A stretch of DNA of 64,000 bases from contig JBGSPQ010000034.1 in the NCBI GenBank assembly GCA_041738505.1, positions 56,093-120,092 on the forward strand, given 5' to 3'. This DNA is from JBGSPQ01 sp041738505. Lineage in GTDB: Bacteria; Patescibacteriota; Gracilibacteria; UBA1369. Of the stretch, positions 1 through 6,919 are shown piece after piece. A model generated the notes under the pieces. That model had not been told where the DNA came from and did no database searches. It saw nothing but the letters and a program-made list of their open reading frames with translations. Position 1 is the first letter of the stretch. Each line of letters begins with the position of its first letter. The position numbers were made by a program, and so were the translations under genes.

Positions 1-2
1 GG

Positions 3-449
3 CTGGAACTGGCACGGGGTCCGGGAGTACTGATCAGCCTGAATGACGGGATGTTTGTGAACCGCGACAGCGCCGAAGCGATCAGTCAATCACTGATACA
101 TGCTTCGGATTTAAGGGATATTGTAAACATTCTTCGCACGGCCAGAGCCGAGGCGATAGCCATAAACGATCAGCGGATAATCGCATCCACACCGATAACT
201 TCAGTGGGAAACACGATACTTGTTAATAACTTTCATCTGCTTCCGCCTTTTACGGTAACCGCTATCGGCGATTCGGAAGTGCTTTTGCAAAGACTGAACG
301 ATCCGACTTCTCTTCCCGATATGCAAAAAAGAGCGGGGGAAATGAAAATCCAGTTCGAAGCCGTGTCGGTGGACGGGCTGATGGTTCCGCTTTACAACGG
401 CAATTTGAGTACCAAATTCATCCGGCTTAACACCAGCACCGAGACATGA
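3..449 (+). CDS. DUF881 family protein, C-terminal part (5' end outside window)
   Basis: The reading frame is open from the left edge, so the true start lies upstream. The visible part begins with a GPGVLISLND stretch, followed by AEAIAINDQRI and an FTVTAIGD segment. These are the usual landmarks of the DUF881 (YlxW/YlxX) family, extracytoplasmic proteins with an N-terminal membrane anchor and a coiled coil. The anchor is not in view. The stop overlaps the start of the next DUF881 gene in an ATGA, so the two are translationally coupled paralogues. In Firmicutes this family sits in division gene clusters near ftsA-ftsZ; the function is unknown. Confidence 0.75.
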   Translation: MELARGPGVLISLNDGMFVNRDSAEAISQSLIHASDLRDIVNILRTARAEAIAINDQRIIASTPITSVGNTILVNNFHLLPPFTVTAIGDSEVLLQRLNDPTSLPDMQKRAGEMKIQFEAVSVDGLMVPLYNGNLSTKFIRLNTSTET

Positions 450-1084
450 AAAAAATCCAAAAAAACGAGCTTTCCATATTACTGACGGCGGTTGTGCTGG
501 GACTTTTGATTGCCGTGCAGGCAAGATCTTTTGAGGATGTGAGTGATGTAATCAGCCGAAACACACGGTCGGACGTTTTCCGTGAAATCCAGATACTTAA
601 AAAGACCAACGAAACCCTGCTGGATGAGACTTTTGAGCTGGCGGATCAGCTGGATAATATATCCAACAACCAGGAGGCGCTGGATTCCGTGAAGGCGGAA
701 ATAGAAAAATATATGATTATTACTGGCAGGGTTAATGTGGCGGGCCCCGGCTTAAACGTAAAAATGCACGGGGACATAAAAGGCATCTGGCTCACCGACA
801 CCGTAAACGAACTATTCACGGCCGGGGCCGAGGCGGTAAGCGTTAATTCCATCCGACTGACCAATCAAACCATCGGGTTTGACACCATTCCGAGCGGCCA
901 AATTCTTTTGAACGGCGTGATTCTGAACAAACCTTACGTGGTAACGGCCATCGGGGACAGAAACGTGCTTAAAGAGGCGCTGGAGCAACCCGAGGGCATT
1001 ATTGAAAGGATGAACCGCAACATCACGGACGCCGTAATTGAACTGTCCCAGGAGGACCTGATTGAAATGGATAAAGTGATTTGA
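446..1084 (+). CDS. DUF881 family protein (YlxW/YlxX-like)
   Basis: A 212-residue protein. It starts with a basic stretch (MKKIQKNE) and one membrane segment at about residues 9-27, then a coiled coil (about 45-90), then the DUF881 domain with AGPGLNVKMHGD, AEAVSVNSIRLT and KPYVVTAIGD. The predicted topology is a single anchor with the body outside the membrane. The start overlaps the stop of the preceding paralogue by four bases. In DUF881 proteins the conserved domain is thought to pack on itself or on partners; no enzymatic residues are recognised. A cell-envelope or division role is inferred only from the family's usual genomic company. Confidence 0.8.
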   Translation: MKKIQKNELSILLTAVVLGLLIAVQARSFEDVSDVISRNTRSDVFREIQILKKTNETLLDETFELADQLDNISNNQEALDSVKAEIEKYMIITGRVNVAGPGLNVKMHGDIKGIWLTDTVNELFTAGAEAVSVNSIRLTNQTIGFDTIPSGQILLNGVILNKPYVVTAIGDRNVLKEALEQPEGIIERMNRNITDAVIELSQEDLIEMDKVI

Positions 1085-1177
1085 TTTTCCATCGTCCCTT
1101 TTGCTCTTATTACATTGTGCTCAAATTTGACACAGACCGACTTTTTGTAGTATTCATTATTCCTTTTTTAAAGAAAT

Positions 1178-2257
1178 ATGACCGATCTGCCAAAACGTAT
1201 TGATAATTTCGACGAATTAGAATTTGATGCGGCCGATCAATGTGGAAATTATACCAAACTGTTTGAAACACTAAACAGACAATATGCCGACAGTTGGGCC
1301 AAAGATGCCGCTTTCTGGTTTGATAAAGGGCTATATTTAGTGGCTTTAAAAGCCATTGATCCTAAACCGGGAGAAACTCACGTGGATGTGGGATCGGGAA
1401 CGGGAGTGCTTGTTAGCATACTGAAAGAGTTAAATCCGGATTCCGTGGTTTACGGTATTGATGAAAACGAACAACTTTTGATGGATGCGTTTCAAGCGAT
1501 GGAGGCACACAGGGTTCCGGCAAACATTGCCGGTAGTAAAGAAATAATTTTCAAGCCCGACGGGACTGTTATGCATGAGCCCGCATTCCACAAGCAAATG
1601 GAAACACTGGATCTGACTGCCAGGGACAAGATCCATTTAATTTGTGATGATATCCGTAAATGTAAGGTTATTGACCGCATTCTGGGTGACCGTAAAATTG
1701 ACAGCGGCTCCCTTCTTATGCCCGGATGCAGTCTTAGCCAATGTTTTCAGGAACCTTTTAAATTCGGCATGGCAGAGGATGCGGAGCTACGACAAAGAGC
1801 GGTTTTTATTGCCGATATCATACGCAAAAAAACGTTTGAATTCATGGCCAGAAAACTGAAGGAAAACGGACGACTGGTGGTTGGGGACCGGATGATGCTT
1901 CCCGAGGGGCATGAAATGGCATTTATCAATGCATCTATCAGAACCAAACTGGCCTCTCTTTGCGAATATTTTGAATTTGATCATGTATCTTTACTGAAAG
2001 CCGACTTTGTAGACGGAAAGCATTTAAAAATAGATACCGCCGAAGGCAGAACAATAGTCAGCCCCGATTCCACAATCAAACTTATTACATCAATGGATCA
2101 AGATGGTTTTAAGGAAATGCTTGGAATTGACGTAAAACATACCGCTCTTGTCTATAAACTGAACAGGAATAATGTTCCCTTAAAAGGCGGATTTGTCAGT
2201 GAAGAAGAGAAAAGGCGTGACAGAAACCGCAGAAAGAAGCAAAAACGGAAGAAATAG
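1178..2257 (+). CDS. class I SAM-dependent methyltransferase
   Basis: A 359-residue protein with a Rossmann SAM-binding motif I, HVDVGSGTG (about residues 68-76), followed by an acidic ribose-binding position in VVYGIDENEQ. The substrate cannot be read from the sequence. The middle contains a long insertion with MPGCSLSQCF, and the C-terminus is a run of Lys/Arg (about 335-359) that could bind nucleic acid or be disordered. A TTGACA hexamer lies at 1127-1132 but without a convincing -10. The gene meets the next, convergent gene tail-to-tail with one base between stops. RNA, protein or small-molecule substrates are all possible. Confidence 0.7.
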   Translation: MTDLPKRIDNFDELEFDAADQCGNYTKLFETLNRQYADSWAKDAAFWFDKGLYLVALKAIDPKPGETHVDVGSGTGVLVSILKELNPDSVVYGIDENEQLLMDAFQAMEAHRVPANIAGSKEIIFKPDGTVMHEPAFHKQMETLDLTARDKIHLICDDIRKCKVIDRILGDRKIDSGSLLMPGCSLSQCFQEPFKFGMAEDAELRQRAVFIADIIRKKTFEFMARKLKENGRLVVGDRMMLPEGHEMAFINASIRTKLASLCEYFEFDHVSLLKADFVDGKHLKIDTAEGRTIVSPDSTIKLITSMDQDGFKEMLGIDVKHTALVYKLNRNNVPLKGGFVSEEEKRRDRNRRKKQKRKK

Positions 2258-2258
2258 G

Positions 2259-2897
2259 CTACTTCATGAATACAAACAGCCACAGCGGCTGAAGAATCAT
2301 GATAATGAAAAGCAGGACAAAATAGACCTTTTTGCTTAGGTTTTCCTCTTTAAGTTTCTTTTTTATGCGCTCAAGTTTTTCGCGTAGCGACTCGGTTTCT
2401 TCTTCCAGTTCCAGCCGCGCGGCCTTTTCGGTACTTAACAGACGCTGGTGATCGAGCAGGGGAACCGACTCTTTGACCATCGCCTCCAGCCTGCCCACGC
2501 GGTAATTGGCACCCTCCAGCCTGGATTGTTTGACCTCAACTTCCTCTTTCAGCTCTTCGTACAGTTTTTTGTAGATGTCCACCTCCTCTTTCCGGCTGTT
2601 TTTTGAGCTTCGCGCGATTTCCTGAGTAGACGCAATGTGGACATCGTCTATAGACATGTCTACCGGAGTAGACACCGCTTTGTCTATAGACATTTCATCT
2701 GTAGACATGTCGCTTAAGACACTTTCACTGTCTACTCTTTTTTGACGCTTCAATCCCTGTATTTCTTTTTTATCAAGCCATATCCTGCCGTCTATTTTTT
2801 CCGCGGCGATTTTGTTTTGCGAAATATACCTGTCTACTGTCCTCATTGACACTTTTAACAGTTTCGAAGCCGCTTTTCTGTCTATTTTACCGTTCAT
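2259..2897 (-). CDS. membrane-tethered HTH (HTH_17/MerR-like) coiled-coil protein
   Basis: 212 residues. The N-terminus (about 5-50) reads as an excisionase/MerR-type helix-turn-helix with a short wing: RKAASKLLKVSMRTVDRYI then a basic loop and IWLDKKEI. A low-complexity section with repeated MSTD/MSID/VSTP units (about 60-90) follows, then a coiled coil (about 105-180) and a single C-terminal membrane helix (about 188-208). This suggests a DNA-binding protein anchored to the membrane by its tail. The gene is unusual because many GTCTAC/GTAGAC sites lie both upstream and inside it, which also explains the repeated peptide. Autoregulation or chromosome tethering are inferred possibilities. Confidence 0.7.
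   Translation of the reverse strand: MNGKIDRKAASKLLKVSMRTVDRYISQNKIAAEKIDGRIWLDKKEIQGLKRQKRVDSESVLSDMSTDEMSIDKAVSTPVDMSIDDVHIASTQEIARSSKNSRKEEVDIYKKLYEELKEEVEVKQSRLEGANYRVGRLEAMVKESVPLLDHQRLLSTEKAARLELEEETESLREKLERIKKKLKEENLSKKVYFVLLFIIMILQPLWLFVFMK
2626..2735. repeat. GTCTAC/GTAGAC site array inside the HTH gene
   Basis: Within the coding region the hexamers GTAGAC or GTCTAC occur at 2626, 2658, 2668, 2701 and 2730. The 10-bp palindrome GTCTATAGAC occurs at 2646 and 2682, and a GTGGAC variant at 2637. The same motif reappears upstream of the gene. The array constrains the protein to repeated MSTD/MSID-type peptides, which suggests the DNA motif rather than the peptide is what is kept. Confidence 0.7.
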
Positions 2898-2914
2898 TTA
2901 TGTAAATTTTAATT

Positions 2915-2998
2915 GTCTATAGACACCATGTAGACAAAAAGTAGACAATGTCCACTCCGATTCTAGCAAAATGTCTACATATGTCCACCCCTGTCCAC
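2915..2998. promoter_or_regulatory. putative operator array upstream of the HTH gene
   Basis: Between the start codon of the HTH gene (2897) and the divergent SLH operon lie GTCTATAGAC (2915-2924), GTAGAC (2930, 2941), GTCTAC (2973) and three GTCCAC variants (2950, 2983, 2993), about ten bases apart in the latter part. This is the expected look of a cooperative operator for a winged-HTH dimer. Binding by the adjacent gene product is inference. Confidence 0.6.
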
Positions 2999-3056
2999 TT
3001 GTCATCCGGAGCCGTGCGGACACCCAACCGATAACGCCCGCCCCTGTACGTATTTA

Positions 3057-3084
3057 TTTACTTTTTCCCGCTAATGTTTATAAT
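3057..3084 (+). promoter_or_regulatory. candidate promoter of the SLH-spoU-ybeY operon
   Basis: A perfect TATAAT (3079-3084) lies 35 bases before the ATG at 3120. The -35 candidate TTTACT (3057-3062) is weak and 16 bp away. Confidence 0.45.
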
Positions 3085-3119
3085 AAATTTTAGTATTTTT
3101 AAGCGAATTTATTTTGCAA

Positions 3120-3866
3120 ATGAAGGGCAAAAAACTGGTGGGGGGTGTTTGTCTGATTGCTCTTTTGTGGTCGCAGGGGGCGGCATTGGCCGTAACCCGT
3201 GATTTTTTGGGAGATTTTAAGGCTTCGGTTTCGGAACTGGTGATCAAACGTCTGCTGATTTCGGAAACGGATTATCCCGCCAAGCTGATGACGCGCGGCG
3301 AGGCCGTGAACCGCATTGTGGAGGCTTTTAACCTGAAAACGGCCAAGGCGACTTATTTGGCCGATTGTCTGGCCCACGCAGATGAATGTTTTTTTGTGTT
3401 TTCGGCGATGTCGGATTTTGACGATATTTCTTTTGAGCCTCTTAAACTTTATCCCGATGTGCATTCCAATTTCCGCTATTACGAGGCGATAAACGTGGCC
3501 TCTATGCTGGGTCTGGTGCACGGCTATATGGATGAGGAGGACACTCCTTTTCGGCCCGAGTCCGTTATTACCCGTATTCAGGCTTTAAAAATTATGCTGT
3601 CGGCTTCCGATTTGATGCAGTGGAAAGAGCAATTTGAACTAACCGGTGAAGCGCCGAATCTGCCTTATAGAGATGTGGACGAGGAAAATCCCGCAATGTG
3701 GTGGTATCCGCGTTACCTTGATTTCGCCCTTACCGCCGGGATTGTGGAGGCAGGTGAAACTTTCAGACCGGATGAGCCGATTACTCTGCAGGAGCTGGCG
3801 GAAATGGTTGACAAGGCCCTGCGCTATAAGGAAGATAGCCCCGATGATACGCAAATTTACGCATGA
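3120..3866 (+). CDS. SLH-domain surface protein with signal peptide
   Basis: 248 residues from the ATG at 3120; an in-frame TTG lies six bases earlier. The N-terminus (KGKKLVGGVCLIALLWSQGAALA) is a typical Sec signal peptide with a likely cleavage after ALA. The mature part contains SLH-type units: YPDVHSNFRYYEAINVA...GYM, FRPESVITRIQALKIML, YRDVDEENPAMWWYPRYL and FRPDEPITLQELAEMV. SLH domains hold proteins on the cell surface by binding pyruvylated wall polysaccharide. The 3' end overlaps the start of the rRNA methylase gene by 23 bases, so it heads a three-gene operon. Confidence 0.8.
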   Translation: MKGKKLVGGVCLIALLWSQGAALAVTRDFLGDFKASVSELVIKRLLISETDYPAKLMTRGEAVNRIVEAFNLKTAKATYLADCLAHADECFFVFSAMSDFDDISFEPLKLYPDVHSNFRYYEAINVASMLGLVHGYMDEEDTPFRPESVITRIQALKIMLSASDLMQWKEQFELTGEAPNLPYRDVDEENPAMWWYPRYLDFALTAGIVEAGETFRPDEPITLQELAEMVDKALRYKEDSPDDTQIYA

Positions 3867-4395
3867 AGAGATTCAGTTATCCAAGCCTTCGCCCGAAGAA
3901 GTGAAGGTTTTTAAGCGTACGCCGGTAAGCGTGGTGCTTAACGACATCCGCAGTTTATACAATGTGGGAGCGATGTTTCGCACCTGCGACGCAATTCTGG
4001 CCGAAAAAATGTTTTTGTGCGGGATCACCGGCCATCCACCCAGAAAGGAGATTGATAAGGTGGCGCTGGGAGCCGTGGAAGTTGTTCCCTGGGAGTTTGT
4101 GCCGTCGGCGGTGGAAACTCTTCTTAAACTCAAAGAAAAGGGGGTCAAAATTGTGGCGCTTGAGCTTGCGGAGGGCAGCGAACATTTTAAGGAATTTGAA
4201 TACCCTTTTCCGATGGCTCTGGTGGTGGGTAATGAAGTGGAGGGAATTTCCGATGAGTTGATGGAGCTGGTTGATTATTGCGTATCCATTCCCATGCTGG
4301 GACGGGCCAATTCATTGAATGTGGCGACGGCATACGGTATTGTCGCGTACGAAATTTTGCATCAATACAATGAAAAAATCGCAAATAAAAATTGA
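3844..4395 (+). CDS. SpoU/TrmH-family RNA 2'-O-methyltransferase
   Basis: 183 residues. The three SPOUT signature motifs are present: DIRSLYNVGAMFRTCDA (motif 1, with the catalytic-type Asn/Arg), ALVVGNEVEGIS (motif 2) and IPMLGRANSLNVATAYGI (motif 3). These form the knotted SAM-binding site of enzymes that methylate ribose 2'-OH in tRNA or rRNA. The ATG at 3844 is chosen because an in-frame extension upstream is only an alternative frame of the SLH gene. The protein lacks an N-terminal substrate-recognition extension, as in TrmL-like members. The exact RNA target cannot be told. Confidence 0.85.
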   Translation: MIRKFTHEEIQLSKPSPEEVKVFKRTPVSVVLNDIRSLYNVGAMFRTCDAILAEKMFLCGITGHPPRKEIDKVALGAVEVVPWEFVPSAVETLLKLKEKGVKIVALELAEGSEHFKEFEYPFPMALVVGNEVEGISDELMELVDYCVSIPMLGRANSLNVATAYGIVAYEILHQYNEKIANKN

Positions 4396-4837
4396 TTTTG
4401 AAAATTTTACTTTGGAAAAAGGCTTAAATAAGGCCGTTTTTGCCAAATATCTGCCGCGGGCGGAAAAAATCCTGCAAAAAGAGGGACTTAAAAACATTTC
4501 GGGAAGGATTGGTTTGAGCCTTGTTGACAACAAAACAATCCGCAAAATCAATAAAAAATACCGGAAAAAGGATGTTCCCACGGACGTGGTTTCTTTGAGC
4601 TACATTGAAAATGTCCGTAATAAGGCCGTTTCTTTTCCGGTTGATGATTTGATCGGCGAGATTTTTATTTCGGTGGAAACGGCCAAAAAGCAGGCCGATG
4701 AGTACGGGTGGAGTCTGAATGAAGAATTGATTTTTCTATTTGTGCACGGACTGCTGCATGTTTTCGGGTTTGATCATATGAATGAATCCGATAAAAAAAT
4801 TATGTTCGGTTTGCAGGAAAGGATCATACCGAGTTGA
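4370..4837 (+). CDS. ybeY: endoribonuclease YbeY (rRNA maturation factor)
   Basis: 155 residues. The zinc-binding motif HGLLHVFGFDH (residues 126-136) matches the family's H-G-x-L-H-x-x-G-x-D-H, and the preceding DVPTDVVSLSY segment (around 68-78) is also typical. YbeY is a metal-dependent RNase in 16S rRNA 3' maturation and ribosome quality control. The ATG at 4370 overlaps the end of the SpoU gene by 26 bases. Pairing with an RNA methylase fits a ribosome-maturation operon. Confidence 0.92.
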   Translation: MKKSQIKIDFENFTLEKGLNKAVFAKYLPRAEKILQKEGLKNISGRIGLSLVDNKTIRKINKKYRKKDVPTDVVSLSYIENVRNKAVSFPVDDLIGEIFISVETAKKQADEYGWSLNEELIFLFVHGLLHVFGFDHMNESDKKIMFGLQERIIPS

Positions 4838-4885
4838 GATAATCCTGCGGACGTAAATCCGCTTCCGATTTGATGATTATTATAT

Positions 4886-4913
4886 TTGCCATACCTCTTT
4901 TTTATGGTATAAT
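4886..4913 (+). promoter_or_regulatory. promoter of the PKD/SLH gene
   Basis: TTGCCA (4886-4891), 16 bp spacer, TATAAT (4908-4913) with a TGG extended -10 element. The start codon is 34 bases downstream. Confidence 0.75.
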
Positions 4914-4946
4914 TTATTGATTGAATAAAAATAAAAAACAAACATC

Positions 4947-6893
4947 ATGAATATTAAAAAAATCTTTTCAAAACTTACCGCGAAAAAATTGTATCTGGCT
5001 ATAGGCGGAGTGCTTTTGGTTGCCGTTGTTGCCGGGGCCATGATTCTGCCGGGAACGCTTTTTAGAGGATTGATTCCAACGCAATATAATCCGGGTGTTG
5101 TTAATCAGTTAATAACCCCGCTTAGAACGGTGTGCACAGTTGACAGAAATCCCGCTTTCACAAATCAGGAGGTTACTTTCACAACCACACCGGCGGGGGG
5201 CAAACCACCATACACATATACATGGACTTCCCCCAACGCGGCAACTAATGTGACTTCAGTAACGGATCCGGTCTTGACCACATTTTATGACCATGAGGGT
5301 AATTTTGAGACCAGAACATATGTGAGGGATGCAAACGGAGATACCACTTGGGAACCGTGCGATGTAGTTGAAGTGAATGATCCTCCGCCACTGTTAATTG
5401 ATTGTGATGTTGATCCAAGTCCGGTCATTACAGGTTCACCGGCTATTTTTACCGGAGTCGCGAGCGGTGGGGTTCCCCCGTACCGATATGTATGGATTGA
5501 TACAAATCTACCTCAGGATCCGGATATCCACGGCAAATTAACCCAATCAATTTCTCTTACTTTTGATAATCCCGGAAGCCCGAGCAATATTGTGGCGGGT
5601 GTCGCTGATTCCAGAGTGCAAAATAACGGTAAAACCAAGGTCTGCCAGTTTGTGGTGCAGACATCGATACTGGCTCCCCCTCCCATTCTGCCGGTTACAG
5701 CCGGCTGTGCCGCAAGCCCCAATCCGGCGACGGTGGGCGAGGAAGTTACATGGACCGCCACAGCGGCGGGAGGAAGCGGATCATTTGATTACGTCTGGTA
5801 TGACACGTCAGATCCCGCGGTAAACGGGAAAACCACGCAGAGTGTTAAGACCACTTATACGGCTGCCGACGACAGCAAGAGTGTTAATCTGATTGTGACC
5901 GACCAAGACAATAATGCTTTGTCCGACGGTGCCACTTGCGATGTTGCAATTGAGGAGGCTCCGCCACAAGTTGATCCATTAATAGCATCATGTTCGGTTG
6001 TGCCCACATCCATCGGATCAGGAGATACGGTTACATGGACGGCGAATGCATCGGGTGGAGATGGCTCTTATACTTATTTGTGGGCGGGAGACAAAATTGA
6101 CAACAAAACAACCAAAACCGTTCAGGCCATGTTTACGCAAAAGCCTCTGACCAACCTGTATAAAGTTATTGTTTCTTCGGCTGGTCAGCTCAAGACCGTT
6201 ACGTGTCCGACACTTACGTTTGTGGCGGCCGCACCGCCGGTGACACCTCCTGTTACACCTCCGGATGAAGAGGAAGAAGAGGAGGTTGAGGAAACCGGCG
6301 AACCGAGCAAGTGCCCGGGTGTAAATTATCCGGTTGATATTGATGGTCACTGGGCCGAGGACTATATCAAAAAAGGTTATGATTACTGTTTGTTTAAGGG
6401 AGTGGGCGGTAAGTTTTTTCCGGACAGGCAAGCCACCAGAATTGAAGCGGCGTCCATGATTCTTTATTCCAAAGACAAAAATCCGTCTTCCACATGCACA
6501 ACACTTGCCTGCCTTACGCCTTTTAACGACCTGCAAGATGAAGATCAGGGAGCGATTTTGAATCCGTTATATTTTGAATCTCTGATAGAGGGTTATCCCA
6601 ACAATCAGTTCCGCCCGCAAACGCTGATTACCCGCGCCGAGGGCGCTTCGCTGATTGTAAGGGCGTTTTTTGAGCCTTTTGACAGGGAATGTTATGACCC
6701 GCACTGCGGGGCAGGATGGCCGGATAATTTCTTTCTGGATATTACCGAAACCTGGCAGGGCAAATATATCCGCGTACTTTGGGATTTGAGGATTATGACG
6801 GGTGCGGGGCCGAACAAGGTTGAGCCGAACAGAAGCATCACGCGCGCCGAAATGGCCAAGATGATTGTTCTGGCGTATGAGGAAACTCATTAA
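4947..6893 (+). CDS. cell-surface protein: N-terminal anchor, PKD/Ig-like repeats, C-terminal SLH domains
   Basis: 648 residues. A short basic N-terminus leads into one membrane helix (about 15-36) ending in PGTLFRG, which is shared with the next gene. There are then four Ig/PKD-like repeats (about 60-430), each with a Cys, a V-T-W/T-A-x-A-x-G-G centre and Y-x-Y-x-W. A Pro/Glu linker (about 432-452) follows, then three SLH units: DIDGHWAEDYIKKGYDYC...FFPDRQATRIEA, FNDL...FRPQTLITRAEG and FLDITETWQGKYIRVLW...VEPNRSITRAEM. The predicted role is structural, at the surface, bound to wall polysaccharide and perhaps also anchored in the membrane. It heads a run of three related genes. Confidence 0.85.
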   Translation: MNIKKIFSKLTAKKLYLAIGGVLLVAVVAGAMILPGTLFRGLIPTQYNPGVVNQLITPLRTVCTVDRNPAFTNQEVTFTTTPAGGKPPYTYTWTSPNAATNVTSVTDPVLTTFYDHEGNFETRTYVRDANGDTTWEPCDVVEVNDPPPLLIDCDVDPSPVITGSPAIFTGVASGGVPPYRYVWIDTNLPQDPDIHGKLTQSISLTFDNPGSPSNIVAGVADSRVQNNGKTKVCQFVVQTSILAPPPILPVTAGCAASPNPATVGEEVTWTATAAGGSGSFDYVWYDTSDPAVNGKTTQSVKTTYTAADDSKSVNLIVTDQDNNALSDGATCDVAIEEAPPQVDPLIASCSVVPTSIGSGDTVTWTANASGGDGSYTYLWAGDKIDNKTTKTVQAMFTQKPLTNLYKVIVSSAGQLKTVTCPTLTFVAAAPPVTPPVTPPDEEEEEEVEETGEPSKCPGVNYPVDIDGHWAEDYIKKGYDYCLFKGVGGKFFPDRQATRIEAASMILYSKDKNPSSTCTTLACLTPFNDLQDEDQGAILNPLYFESLIEGYPNNQFRPQTLITRAEGASLIVRAFFEPFDRECYDPHCGAGWPDNFFLDITETWQGKYIRVLWDLRIMTGAGPNKVEPNRSITRAEMAKMIVLAYEETH

Positions 6894-6919
6894 TAATCAA
6901 TTCAAATAACAAAAACAAA

